Source: Bromus sterilis
Lineage: Eukaryota > Streptophyta > Magnoliopsida > Poales > Poaceae
Assembly (NCBI GenBank): GCA_950022295.1
Contig: OX465599.1
Span: 4,402,001-4,466,000, forward strand
Direction: 5' to 3'
Length of the DNA stretch: 64,000 nt
Below the pieces are notes generated by a model that made no database searches, was not told the origin of the DNA, and worked only from the letters and a program-made list of their open reading frames with translations. The stretch's first letter is position 1. Each line of letters begins with the position of its first letter. Positions 21,394 to 34,065 of the stretch are shown piece by piece. Made by a program: the position numbers and the translations under genes.

Positions 21394-24291
21394 CTCTCAA
21401 TGAAGAAAGCCCCAACAACTGACATCCATTCCACGTCCCTCAATCCGAACATACAAGTGGCTATCTACAACCACTTAACATCCCATCCAACCAAACAAAA
21501 AAATATAATTATCCCTCGACAGATGATTGGGGATACTCGTCGACCACTCAAGATTATCCCTTGAACTAGACACACCCTACAGTACACATCGCAACAACAA
21601 ATGAACCACATATATTTCTACGTTTTCTACATAGTTGATATCATGTTATCTTGTTACCCCAAAATCAATGTCGCACAAAATCGATGAAAGGAATAACTTG
21701 TTGGGCTTCCACCATTAAACTCGTGTAATGTTTCTTATGTTTCTCTTGAACATCTCATGGCAATCATAGTCCTAAACCAACAATAAATATGCACCCAAGC
21801 TTGGTAGTATTCAATTTACTTTGCACCAGATGGAGATTTATCATCTTAGATATCTAGATTTTATTATAGGTTGCTCAATGTGCTCCTTATCGTGGAAATG
21901 TAGAGACACTTGACGTTGTTCTTGTGAACGACATTTAAACACAATTGAATAAATCATGGTTTATGATGCGGGGTCATGTAGATGTGCACATAACTATATA
22001 TATAACATCTTTGACAAATTAGGAAATCTTTCCACCCCATTAATATTGAAGATAAGCATGTTTCTTAAACCGTAGTTATTCGAAGGTTTAATTAAGGCAC
22101 CTTGTGAGTTTATGCATCACTTAGTTGATTAATACTAATAAACCGAAACACATAGCAGATATGAGAAGTCCTACCTTTAAAAGGGTTTGATATAATTAGG
22201 CAAAACTTATGCATGTTCCATTCCTAGAGTCCTGATGTTTTTTCTACTACTTATTTATTTAGGACATTAAAACTGCACCTAAATCGAGCTCTCTCACGCT
22301 CCTAGTGATTTCGGCAGTTAGATTCATATTCGAATTGCTTCCGGCCATTGGATCTACATTTCATCGTCAGTTTACCGCGACCTGGGCCATCTGTCCTATT
22401 CTCGTGACTTTTTTTCAAGGCCCGTGGTTGAATTGGGCTTCATTGGGTTGCTATGCAAACCCAATTATCTTGTATTTAAAGAAGACATGATAAGCAACTA
22501 AAGTACAGAACTGGTGGGGATGCTTGAATTGATGGACTGAAGGGCCGCCTTTGGAGGCCTATATATACATAGAATGATACTTTTACCATTGGTTTGATGC
22601 AATTGAAAGCATGGTTATTTGTATGCTCATCACATTGTCAATAGTTGGCCATAAATTACTGGTTTTAATTCATCCATCTTCCTTGATGGTTATGTGTTTG
22701 GTCTCTCTGAATTTAGCATGATCAAACTCCAATGTGCGTATTTAGTCTACTTTTTGCCTGATGGATTTGTAGTGTGCAGATGAATGCAACTTGTTCTGAT
22801 TAAAGTGGGTAACTTCTGAAGCAAGTTTATTTTCTTGTTAAGGTGCTCCTTTTTTATTTAGTATTGCCTCCATGGCAGAAATGGTGCTAGATCGTTTTCA
22901 CCTTACGGCTAAACACCGACTGTAAGTCATCTATCCAACAGTTTTGTTATCTTAGCCTTTGGCGCCATATAGAAGCTTTCCTTCTTATCTACAATTTTTT
23001 TTGTGTAACTAGTCTAAATACTTAAGTAATGTTATTGGTGAAATAAGAAGAGTGCTCTGTAGCTAGGAATTATTCAATTTGTAGATGTCGTCATGCTTTC
23101 TTATTTCCTAGTATTTGTAGGCAAGGATCTGAGATCTTGGTAGTGGAATTTTCATATAGATATGAATTAGTTTCATTCGACCATGGCAAAAGGATCCACG
23201 ATATTAACATTCTTTTCATGTTCATACATATTTGAATAATTTTTTGTTTGTTTGAGAAATTCATTTCAATATATTTTAGTACCCTTTCCCCATCTTGATG
23301 AAGCGCTAAATAAACTGATGCAAGATAGCAGAACCAGTATTCCGTAGGGTTCATGGCGTTGCCTCTAACAAGTTAAAATACAAAGACTTGTGTTGATTTG
23401 TTTCAGTGGATATTTTTTTAAGAGATTCTTGGTAATTTTCAGAATAATAGGGTGTATGATTAGTTGCCTCAAAGCCTATTTTGGTCAATAGAAAGAACAG
23501 TTGTGTCATTGTTGTAACATGGAAAATTCTGCATGCATGGGGAGCTGCACAAACTGAATATCTTCATAAAAATAGATTGAGTCATGCTTGCTTACTATTA
23601 TTGTGTTAGCTTTCAGATAAAATGCACATTCAATAGTATAAAAAAAGTGTGCAGCAACGCGCACCATGATCTAGTGTTGTACCATAATCGAGCTTGGCAA
23701 CAACGACACCTTTTTAACTTTAATTTGGTATATATAGTTGTGTGTCATACTGTCATCGACAAATAACTTTTTTACACCACACACTAGTATATGATCTCAA
23801 TTTGTGTCATTTACAAAACCATGTCTTGATTGGGTATCACCTTACTTGGGTACTTCTCAACTTGTAGGTACTACGCGGTTAAGCAAAGAGGTAGTGAACT
23901 GTAAGTGTTCTACATTCAGTTTTCTAGTAAGAGTAGTACTACTGAGATGTGTAGAAAGATATTTACGACAGGAATAAGCAAAGTAGTGGAGCAAAAATTC
24001 TAAAAATGTAGGCTTCTATATAGACTTTTATCCTTTAACTCCTTATCTTTGTTCCTCTAAAAATTTACAGTTCCTAATTTAACGCCTAAAATTTAGCTTA
24101 TTTTAAAAAAATAACACAAATTCATGCAAATTTGCTTCATTAGTCCATCAAACTCAACGCAAACTACAAACATAAACTGCATTATATAGATTTAAATGAA
24201 ATTTAAACTAAGATCACAAAAAGATAATAATAACTAATCACCAACTATATTCAAACTACTAGTATAAACTACATTGCGTATGTTCAAACTA
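21394..24291. other. intergenic DNA
   Basis: No gene recognised. Around 22280-22490 is a mixed-composition patch without a convincing frame. At about 23636-23680 'GCAACGCGCACCATGATCTAG' style sequence resembles the end of a grass DNA element. A short direct repeat (TTCAAACTACTAGTATAA) occurs near 24250 and 24284. Confidence 0.45.
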
Positions 24292-24549
24292 CTAGTATAA
24301 CTTCATGTTCCTCCTCAACGTCCTCCGGGTAACGGTGGAGGAGGTCGGACAAGTGGCCTCGTCGGTGTGCTCTGCCTCAAGACACTCGTAGGCCTCCTGG
24401 TTCCTCCTGCTGCGAGAAGCGGGAGACGACATGGGGTCTATTAGCGCCAAATCTGGCATGTCTGGTGCACCGTTCTCCGGGAAGTTAAGCCGCACATGGG
24501 TGTCGTGGAGGTACATGCCTGGATGTTGTACACCCGCAAATGACTGCAT
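24292..24549 (-). other. open frame of unknown identity
   Basis: About 85 codons open downstream of the F-box pseudogene on the same strand, containing 'MYLHDTHVRLNFPENGAP' and an Arg-rich C-terminus ending RNMKLY before a stop. It is GC-rich like a Triticeae coding exon and could be part of the same disrupted locus or a fragment of another gene. I recognise no domain and assign no function. Confidence 0.3.
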
Positions 24550-24553
24550 AAGT

Positions 24554-24933
24554 TTAACGAGGAAGGTGTTTTGTAAGAGTTGTTACACAACATTTTATTT
24601 TGCCGTCGCCAAGCAAGAGGAGGCCGTTGCAGTGGTCCTTGACCTTGCGCCAGTCGCGGGGACGCGGCGGCGTCCCAACTGGAGGGGGCAGGTAGTCGAA
24701 GCTGCCGGAGATGGTGCAGGAGGGGCCGGCGAGGAACTCCGATAGCCAGGTGCTGTTGCTGTTGAACTTGACGAATATGCCGTCGACCGGTGGCAGGAGT
24801 TGCAGGCGTCGGGCGTCGATGACGGCGCGCAGGGCCTTGGAAGCGCAGCGGCATACGGCGAGGCCGCGCGGATCCACCAGGCGGAGTATGTGCGCGAGCA
24901 CGTCTTCAGGCAGCACCTGCGTCTCACATCCAT
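24554..24933 (-). pseudogene. F-box protein gene, frameshifted after the start codon and truncated
   Basis: The frame contains 'VLPEDVLAHILRLVDPRGLAV', 'CRCASKALRAVIDARRL', 'PPVDGIFVKF', 'FDYLPPP' and 'DHCNGLLLLGDG', the F-box plus first segment of a large grass F-box family. The natural ATG (24933, ATGGATGTGAGACGC) is in another frame. An extra TG right after the second codon would explain the shift, since ATGGATGAGACG would read straight into the domain. Homology stops after GDG; the remaining residues to the stop at 24554 are unrelated and the rest of the protein is missing. Confidence 0.65.
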
Positions 24934-25103
24934 CTCTTCTCCTCTGTCTAGGGTTCGCGGAATTCCTACACGCGATGAAACAAGCAAGAGCCGGAGAGTT
25001 TTGCAACTACTGTATTTTTTTGAAACGTAGGGCAAAACTTTTGTGGGAGACGACAAGGGTGTTTCCAGTCCCGACTCGATCACGTATCCCATCTAGTACT
25101 ATA

Positions 25104-25914
25104 AGGGCACTCTCAATGCTAGTATCTTAGTGCGTAATCATAGGCATTTTGCTTATGTGGCATAGTATTTAATGAAGAAAGAGAGTGAGGTTGTATCTTA
25201 GCTAAGATACAACTCTTGCACGTGGTAATATGCAAAAAACATGGTTAGGCCAATCACATTTATGCATGGAACTAAAATCATTAAATAAAATACAACATCT
25301 AAGAAACAATGCATAGTGGATGTTGTATCTTAAGTTTTTATTGCACCTATGATATTGTGCTTCCCCAATGCATTGTATCTTAGCACGTAATCATAGGCAT
25401 TTTGCTTATGTGGCATAGTATTTAATGAAGAAACAAAGTGATGTTGTATCTTAGCTAAGATACAACCCTTGCACGTGGTCATATGCAAAAGGCATGGCTA
25501 GACCAATCATATGTATGCATGTAACTAAAATCATTAAATAAGATACAACCTCTAAGAAACAATGCATTGTGGTAGTTGTATCTTAAGTTTTTATTGCTCC
25601 TATGATATTGTGCTAAGAAACAATGCATTGGGAGAGCCCTCAGTGCTAGTATCTTAGCACAAAATCATAGGTATTTTGCTTATGTGGTATGGTAGTTAAT
25701 GAAGAAAGAGAGGGAGGTTGTATCTTAGCTAAGATACAACCCTTGCACGTAGCCATATGTAAAAAGCATGAGTAGACCAATTAAATGTATGCATGAAGGT
25801 AAAATTATTAAATAAGATACAAACTCTAAGATACAATGCATTGTGATACTTGTATCCTAAGTTTTAATTGCTCCTATGATATTGTGCTAAGAAACAATGC
25901 ATTGGGAGATCCCT
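25104..25914. repeat. three tandem copies of a MITE of about 268 bp
   Basis: Copies run about 25104-25375, 25376-25630 and 25631-25914. Each has the order 'CATAGGCATTTTGCTTATGT' (or one change), a perfect internal palindrome GTTGTATCTTAGCTAAGATA continuing to CAAC, 'CTTGCACGT', 'TAAGAAACAATGCATTG' and 'CCTATGATATTGTGC'. Outer ends AGGGCACTCTCAATGC and its inverted partner GCATTGGGAGATCCCT are terminal inverted repeats; the middle junctions share termini, so it behaves like an element transposing as a multimer. Superfamily not assigned. Confidence 0.8.
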
Positions 25915-27956
25915 AAGAAAATTCTGGAACAAAAAACAATCCGGTAGTTAATTAAGAGCAAGAGTTCGTTCCAAGACCATATATCAGAAAACTGACCATA
26001 ACATAAACACGGTTATTAAGAAGGAATCTTACATATTACATTCTTAAGAAGTTGCTCCCCACTACTACCAATTCTCTCAACATGCACACACTCCACCTCA
26101 TCATGCATGCCACATCACCCTTCACTAGCATATTTCTCTCAACATGCAAGCATGTCACCTCATCATCCAATATGCATGAGAAAGGTCCACCTTAATATGC
26201 CACTATGCATAATAAAAACCCACATGCAACATGGATGCATGGGAATTTTATTTTATTGTGATATTTATATTAAATCCATATATTATTTTAAAATTTATTG
26301 TTTTAAATATAAATGCTTCATTTAACCAAACATTTTCACTGAAATATTTTGCAAAAAAAATCCACAACAACGTGCGGGGCATCATCTAGTTTGCTAAGTA
26401 GGGACGCGGCATGCAGGTGTTGCCGTGCAGCGGCTACTATCTAGCTTATTAATCGTGGCTGCATCTTACTAATCATTTTATTAATTGCGTTTATGTCCAA
26501 GTGCTCGGCTCATCGCTACTCTCTCTCGTACAAGTAAAATATGCTAGCTTTTCTAACTTAATTTTTTTGAAATGTTTTATCTTTCAAACCGTTAACCCAA
26601 TTGACGATCCGTTCGTACCATTATATTTTTTGCGACGAGATATTTGAAAACTAGATCTCATGTTAATATGTTTTGACAACTTTTTTTTAACAGTACTTAC
26701 CACATTTATGTTACTTACTTACCTCATAATTATCTATATAGTTGCCAGATTATACCAACTTGGTTGTTAAATCACTACGCACTAATATACAGAAATAAAA
26801 ATATATTTTATGATATTTGTTTCTCCTTAGAATCACCTAAAAAATCATCCATGATTATCATGTTATTTATACTCAAATATCATAATGACTTGTTGTGCTT
26901 GAACCATTGGTTATAGGTTTAATTATGTTTGGTTGCCGTATTTTACATTTTATTTACATGATGGTTTATTGTTCTTTCCTATTTTATCAGTTTGAGTTAC
27001 CATTTTATTTCATCGGGTTATATCCTAAGCTTAAGTGTATGAAACTATTCCCCGGTAACTATGTACAAACATTTGTGGCAACAGTTCACAATAAAAATGA
27101 CAACTAAGATGACCTAATTTGGCAACTGACGGTAACGAAAAAAATTCATCGAAGCATGTCAATATGGGATCTTGTTTCAAAGACCTCATGAAAACAAACC
27201 CAATAGTGAAAACGGAACGCAAATCGGATTAATGTTTTGTAAGATAATTCACTTTAAATATTCGAAAATCATATTTAATGTGATGATGTCACCATAAGGT
27301 GTTAGTATTTGCATGTCAGCACTTGCATGCATAGCCGCCGCATGGACGTGCCAATATGCGGCGATGCTAGCTATCTTTCTCCTATTAAGAAAGAAATAAT
27401 CCTCTAAAAAAAGATCCCGTAAAATTAGTCATCCTGTAAAAATAATTGCAGGATCCTGCATAGTCACATCCGTTTCCGCTATATCTATGAGATTAGGGGA
27501 AAATATACATGGATCTGAAAAATAACTGAGTAATGGACACAACTGAGGGCAACCAGATAATTAACCCAAAATATATACGATAGTAATATTTTTACCCCTT
27601 CACCAAAAAAATACCACAACACCTAAATATACTCCGCGCCCATGCGGTCGATTAGAATCTTGCCCGTGTCTTTCTTCCGCCCTCGCGTCTGCCTCCTTCC
27701 CACCGCTGCCCCACTCGCCACCGTTGCCAGCGATGACCGTCTCGTCACCGGAATGGGTATGCAAGAGCCTTTTTCCACCCCCGCTGGCTTGTCCCTGCCG
27801 AAAACCACACACACATTGCCACCCACTCCGAAGAAGAGGTTGGGATGAAAAATGTTCACCGACCGCAAGCACTGGCTCCAACGGCTAAGTCCGTTGTGGT
27901 GTTCATTGCCTCTTCTGCGGCGGCCGACTGCCCTGCCACAGCTCCCCCCCCTCAAT
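25915..27956. other. intergenic DNA
   Basis: No gene recognised. 'ACGTGCGGGGCATCATCTAG' at about 26370 resembles a terminus common to grass DNA elements. 27600-27940 is GC-richer with short open frames on both strands but no domain. Confidence 0.45.
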
Positions 27957-28388
27957 GGCTAATGAGCTAGCGAACCGACGTCGTGGTGTTGGCCTCGCCG
28001 AGGTGGACGCAAAGAATAAGAAGAAAAAGAAGGGCACTCCGACCCCCGGTCCGTGTCCGACACATCGTGCATCGTCTACGGCCACCCCTACGCCACTGCT
28101 CTGACACGTCCGGTCGGCAAGAAGGCTCGCAATCGCCAAGTGCTCAAGCAATGCTCACAAGGTAAAAAAAAACTAGGCACCTTTGGAGTTTGTTTGTTTT
28201 GGCCTACAAATTTGATGGTGAGTGTTAGCTGCTGAACACAAATAAGAGAAGATGGTGAGGTGGAATGAGCTCAGGATGTTGGAGGATGAGAAGGCCATGT
28301 TGGCAGCCAAAGAGAGAAAGTTGGAGGTGGAGGACCGTAGACTTGCACTTGAGGAAGCGGGGCTTCATGAATCCACCCACAATGGATG
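27957..28388 (+). pseudogene. possible Harbinger-type ORF1 / NAM-associated protein fragment
   Basis: Pieces in different frames: an ATG at 27957 opening MANELANRRRGVGLAE followed by a Lys run; 'RPVGKKARNRQVLKQCSQ' near 28110-28160; and a charged helix 'ELRMLEDEKAMLAAKERKLE' with further E/R/L repeats at about 28266-28388, ended by TGA. The basic 'RP.GKK' motif plus a coiled coil is typical of the C-terminal half of plant Myb/SANT-like proteins carried by PIF/Harbinger elements. Frame breaks and loss of the SANT part make it a relic. Identification is by pattern only. Confidence 0.35.
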
Positions 28389-28830
28389 AAACCGCAAGAC
28401 TCTTCGAACAGGTGGTGGTAGTGGCGACAGCGGCGCGGCGTGGCAATGAGGACGGTGGTCGAGAGGACGATGGTAGTAGTGATGGTGGCCATGTGCACGG
28501 TGGTTGTGGTGATTTATTTGACGTGTGCATTGTTTGAGTTCGTGCATGTCATTGGTTGGCCTCGAGCCACAACATAACACATGGTATGTTTGTGGTGATT
28601 TTGTAACATGGCATCTTACCGTTTGCGGGTTTGTTCTATGATTATTTTTTGCGGGGTAGGTTTGAACTATGATTTTTTCTTTGGGCCAGAAAAATTTTCA
28701 TAAAAGAAATCATAAAAAATTCTATGTTGTGTGCGTTCAAGCAAACATTATGTTTTCAAAGTAACTCCAAGATTGTTTCATCCTTTGTACGACTTGCAAT
28801 GGCGCCCTTTGCCGGGATGCATGATACGGG
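28389..28830. other. intergenic DNA and distal promoter of the otubain gene
   Basis: Includes a GGT/GAT-rich patch to about 28510 and an AT-rich stretch; no gene recognised. Confidence 0.45.
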
Positions 28831-28837
28831 TATAAAT
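28831..28837 (+). promoter_or_regulatory. TATA box of the otubain gene
   Basis: TATAAATATG about 109 bp upstream of the ATG at 28940, in a suitable position for a 70-80 bp 5' leader. Confidence 0.55.
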
Positions 28838-28939
28838 ATGCAGCGGTTGGGTCCCTGGACAGGAGCGATACACAAATTCCACACGAGTCGAGGGTAGAAG
28901 CGAGAAACATCCGACGGTTCCTCTCCAGCGAGGAAAGAA

Positions 28940-31900
28940 ATGGGCCCCAAGAGACAACACCATGACCTGGCCCAGCCATCATACAGACCGGCGGGAAGCA
29001 GCGGAGACGACGGCGGCGGCGGCGACGGCGGAGGCGACGATAGACCGTCGAAGGCGACACGGCTCTCGCCGGCACCGCCCGCGCAGTCGCGCTCTCGCGA
29101 CCAGACGGCGCCGCCCCCGCTTCAGCCGCCAGGGTCCCCGCCGCCTCCCGCCGACAAGGATGCGGTGAGTTCTCAGCGTCCTCTAGCATCTTTGGTGGCG
29201 ATTGCGCAAGAATCTGGTCCCTCTGGTGAAATTTGGAGCGCCCAGTTTCTTGGCCTGAGGAAATTTGGTGCTCTTTATGTCCTTCTTGGCCTGTTTCTTG
29301 CGCCCAGTTTGTGGGGGATATGATATGACTTCTTGGCTGCCGGATCGGGCGCGGTGGCCAGTTCATGGGGGGGGGGGGGGGGGGGGCGGACGAGTTCTTG
29401 GCTGTAGCATCGGCAGCGTTCGTAGGTTCCTCGAACTGATTGGATTGGTTTTATAAGTTCTTGCAGTTTGATGGGGAGAATTGTGTTCATGTTAGTTCTT
29501 GGTACAATCGGCTGAACTTGCAGATGCTCTGGTTTTCACTCCTTCTGTGCTGGAAAGTGCCTTTTTTACAAGGAATGATCTACCATTTTCCAGGTGGAGC
29601 TGGAAGAAGGGGAGATAGAAGATGACGCAGATCCAGGGGAGGAAGAAGAGCATTCCCAAGGTAAGATCGGAGGATCACTTCCTGGTAACCTGACTGTTCA
29701 TGAGTGTTTGAGGAAACATCCGTGATGATATCATTTCACTGTACCGACTTCTTCTCTCCACTGTTCAGAACTTTCATTCAGCATGCAAGATTATCTCTCA
29801 TTGCGAGAAACCTTGAGCCACTTGCTGGTTGGGAAAACGTCGTACCTCGGACTGCCAACGGGCCACCGTGTCCTCACTGGTGGTTTGCGGTGTCCAGATG
29901 CTTATTTAGGACGTCAGGTGAGAATTCTGTACCTCAGAGTTCTGTAAGCTCTGTCTTCAACCATGAAGTCCTCAGTTTTTTTCCATGTGTGAACCATAAA
30001 ATCAATTTTGCTTCATCAACATGACTATTCAAATCCATGCTCAAGTTAGATGAATGTTACATATCATCCATCATACCTTAAAATGCTAAGTACCCTTTGT
30101 GATTCTTATTCTTGGTATTGTAGGAGCAACTCTCGGAATTGGTTCGTGAATCTCCAGATAACTCCATCATCCAGGATAAGATGAAGGTTTGTGTGCATTC
30201 AACTAATTTCATGCTAGAAGCATTGTCAGGATTTATTTTATTGTGTATATCTGAAAATCATCTTCTTATATAGATTCTCAGTAAGCATTATGTGCGCTTC
30301 AGAAGAACTCTCCAAGATGGCAGCTGTTTTTACAGAGCTTTTATCTTCTCCTACATGGTAACTATTTCAGTATACATACTCATGATGATGGTATTCCTTT
30401 CTTGATTTGCATGGAAACGTGATACAGATAGGCTTGTCTACAGGAGATCCTTCGACAACTGGAAGATAAACAAGATGAGGTTACTCGTCTTATGGAATGT
30501 TTGGACATCTCTAAAGATAGATTCTCTCGTCTTAGGTGGCACAAAGCAGACTTCTCAATAGATCCTGAAAAATACTTCTCAAGTGTTGTTTCTGTAAGTA
30601 CTGTACTAGCTTACAAAAGCATAAACATTTTCCACCTTATATCATTACCCATTTACATACAAAATAATTATGCGGGCCATATATACTTGCTAACAATAGT
30701 ATGTATCTCTTGTCATGCCTGAATTGTTCTGAAAAATAACTGAGCTCATACTGCCTTGTCAGATGGTTAACCTTCAAGGCTTCAACCCTCTCCTAAAAAT
30801 TAATACACTGAACAATGCCTTCAAGAAAATAACAAATGTATAAGATGATGCAGAGTGCAGGACCACTACATGGGTAGGGCACTAGGATGTTTCATTCTTT
30901 CATGATTGTATAACATTTTCAGTTTGTCATGTTTTATTTGTTCTTGCTGATTGTAGTTTTGATTTCATTTTTTTGCTTCATTGTGGGCACTATCTAACAG
31001 CTATAAGTGCTTGCTGCGAACACCAAATTCATTATGAACATAATTCAGCATTATGTGTCAAACAGCATGATCTTTGGCTGGGTTTATAACTTTATATGAT
31101 GTTTCGCCACTACTGCGGGAAGAGGGATGGACTCCTGTAGCACTTTGACATTCTCTTCATGATATAGCTTAAATTACATACATAACGTAGTTTCTGCACG
31201 TTGTTTCAGGAGCTCGAGGAGGTTCTCAACGTCACTGCAGCAGGGTATGTGTATGTTTCAAGCTGATATTCATTGAAAGGTCTTAACGATATGTTTAAGA
31301 TACACTTATTTCGTGTTAGTTATATTTTTGTTTACAAACAAGTTATTTTGTCTTTTGTAGCTGTACTTCTGAATGGCTGTACCAGAGAAGCCTCCAGGAG
31401 TCCTTTTCAGGCAGGGGTAAGGATATCAATCCTTGGTTAGGACGTGTTGTTTGTCTACTTGTTCTGTACATAACATGTTGTTTTTGCCAGTTATACCTCT
31501 CCTTAGGTTGCTTACTGAGACTGAAATCCGTACACACAAGTTCTACAAACAATATATCCCTGAAAATCTGAGTGTCCGCCAGGTAGAATTTCTGCTCCCT
31601 CGTACTATCCTCGGATATCATTCTCGATATACTACAGATGGATTATCTTGCCCTCTTTGTCTTTGAGACCTTGCATAATAATTACCTTTCTCTCTGGATA
31701 AACATTTAAACTCAGAAATAAAGTTTTCCACTAGTTGATTTCTGTGATTTACGTGGTAATAAAGATAACCAATACTGGTACTGTTTACCACTGACAGATT
31801 ACACTCACCATTATTCCACATTTATGGTTGTGATGGCAGTTCTGTAGGGAAGCAGTGCGATCCCTGGATGCTGAAGCTAGCACTATACAAATGCGGGCTT

Positions 31901-32172
31901 TAACATTCGCACTCGGCATACCATTGCGTGTTGAAGTCGTGGACAAGAGCTTGACGGGTCAAGGTGTGTTAGTGAAGCGCCTCGATTTCTTCAATGAGAC
32001 AGACTTGGGGAAGGGTCCTCTCCGTTTGACTCAGGGCTACCTTTCTTCGAGCACAGCTCCTATACAGCTGAAGCAGGGAAGCTACGATGCCGAGTTGCTA
32101 TCACCTGATGGCACACCCATGCTGACTTTGCTGTGTAGGCGTGGCCACTGTGACATTCTTTACCGCAGGTGA
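28940..32172 (+). CDS. otubain-like ubiquitin thioesterase (peptidase C65), 10 exons
   Basis: Exons: 28940-29164, 29594-29660, 29769-29917, 30124-30186, 30274-30357, 30444-30593, 31210-31244, 31361-31416, 31491-31582, 31840-32172; all introns GT-AG, phases consistent, 417 residues. The first about 100 residues are low complexity (Gly/Asp, Pro, then an acidic 'ELEEGEIEDDADPGEEEE'). The catalytic core carries 'QDGSCFYRAFIF' (Asp and Cys of the OTU triad; usual DGNC is DGSC here) and ends 'RRGHCDILYRR' with the catalytic His. In between are otubain signatures such as 'TSEWLYQRSLQ', 'LLRLLTETEIR' and 'FCREAVRSLDAEA'. Otubains cleave ubiquitin chains, notably Lys48-linked, or block E2 enzymes. The acidic N-terminal extension is longer than in typical otubains. 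A 20-base G run lies in intron 1 (29367-29386). Confidence 0.9.
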
Positions 32173-33000
32173 ACAAAGTGTGAGTTCGCTCGCTCGCTCG
32201 ACAAAAACTTCCTCCGGGATGATTATAGGGAAACGTAGTAACGGTCTTGTATAGTGTGGGTTGCCGTGTTTCGGTCTGCTCCCAAACAACCTGTGAGTGA
32301 CTACTTCTGCTATGAGGTTTACACCTGAATGACATGCCATGCTCTGCTCCTTGGTTTTCTTGTTCTTGTTGATGCTGTTTGTTAGTTACTCCTGTATTTG
32401 GAAGGAAGCTACAGAATGGAAGATGTGATAGACACATATGAAGACTTATTGGGATACTGTTGTTTGCAAGATTTGCAACATCAAACCTGGCTTATATCAG
32501 ATTCTGTGACTTGTGTACTTTTTTTTTTGAATATGCAATTTTGATATGAGCTTGACTGCTAATGCGAAGTCGAGAAATTCTTTGAAACCAAACCTGGCTT
32601 ATATCAGATGAATAGAACATCGAATATGAATCTCTTTAATTTTAGTTTTGTTCACTGGGTTCTTACCTCCTCACAAATAAGCGAGCACATACCAAAATCT
32701 TTGTTTCAGTTTGTGGCACAGGGTTTCTAGGGCATGACTGACGCAGTATGGTGCCAATCCCAGTTACTTCCAAATATTGAAACTTGCACTTCCAGTGAAA
32801 CTTAAAAGGCTACTTATATGCATACTTAGGGAAATGAACCATTGTTATTAATCAGATCACGTTTGCTAATAGCCCAGTTTCTTCTCGGTATGCCTTATTG
32901 ATATCTTGATGGTTTTCCAAGATGATTTTCACTTCTTTGTAGTAGAACCATGCAAGTGCCGTGTAAAATGGTTTTCAATCGGAACTGAAGCCAATCTTTT
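32173..33000. other. 3' UTR of the otubain gene and intergenic DNA
   Basis: The segment 'AAACCTGGCTTATATCAGAT' occurs at about 32484 and again at about 32588. No second gene seen. Confidence 0.5.
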
Positions 33001-34065
33001 TTTTTTAAGGTCAACGCCGGTACGCTAGGCTACGAGCTAATGTACTTCGTCGAGTACATCTATGAGAAGCGAACATATGCATTATTCACATGTCAAGCCG
33101 GTGTGGAAAGATATGTAATTTTCCATCGACTTCTCTGGCAAGACACGGCATCGACATCGACATTCATCGCTGCAAGGGACGCCTGCAAGCGACATCTCAA
33201 CGTCGACACGCCGTTGCAACGCCATTGCCGACATATCATCGCCAAGGTTTTCATCGAAGTGGTCTTCACCAACATCATCATCAACACACCGCCGCCGGCT
33301 CGTCAACAAGATGGACATCTTCAGTGTCCTCTGACAGATTTTTCTGCAAGACATGTCAACGACGACGGCAGGACCGCGTCCAGAATTCAACACACCGCGC
33401 CACCACGACGGCATTGACCGCGTCCCGACGGCGGCATCGACCGTCATCTTCGACGACACGACTGCATCGACACGGCGTCGCTTTAGTGACGAACCCTTCA
33501 CGGCCACACGATTCTGGAAAAACCGATGTGTGCTTGATGGGTTTCCTCAGGTCCTGGCAAAATCGGTGGAGTCATCGTCGACGGCACCCTCTGACACCCG
33601 CAAGGTGCAACGTCCACGAGTGCAGCCCGTCATCTACAACATAGCGCAATTTTTTTGCGCCTTTGGCTTTTGCGGCTTCATCATTCACGACGACTACATC
33701 ATCGACCACGACTACGTCGACCACGGCTATACCGTGATTGGCTACACCGTGATCGGCTACACCGTGATCGGCTACCTCGACATCGACATCAGGCTACGTC
33801 TACAGCTACTCATCGGCAACAACTCCAGTTAACAGCGTCCGCCTTGTCACTTGCGTCCACGACACTCCCGCTATGACTGCGGGAGGGAAGAGAGGAGAAG
33901 AAAGGGAAGGCACTAGAAGGGGACGTAGTCACCGCCCTAGGTACCGACCCATCAGCCATTAGAGACGCAATTGATGATGGCGCATCCAAGAAGACGATAG
34001 AAGCACAAGACTTCAAATTCAGTCGCAATCGTCCGTTCCACTCCCGCTACGACTGAAGGGGAATA
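33001..34065. other. probable internal remains of a truncated LTR element
   Basis: GC-rich, CGA/CATC-rich sequence with open frames on both strands but no recognised domain. It contains a 15-bp tandem repeat (ACCGTGATCGGCTAC, three copies, about 33730-33774) and ends in a purine tract (TGAAGGGGAA) just before an LTR-like sequence. No gag or pol motif identified. Confidence 0.35.

Noticed and set aside
30720..31200. Possible extra exon of the otubain gene (AG near 30763 followed by an open stretch)
   Set aside because: Joining exon 6 directly to 31210 preserves phase and the conserved otubain sequence; the extra stretch has no counterpart in the family.
33082..33644. Overlapping open frames on both strands
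   Set aside because: CATC/CGA-rich simple composition keeps several frames open at once; none shows a domain or homologous partner.
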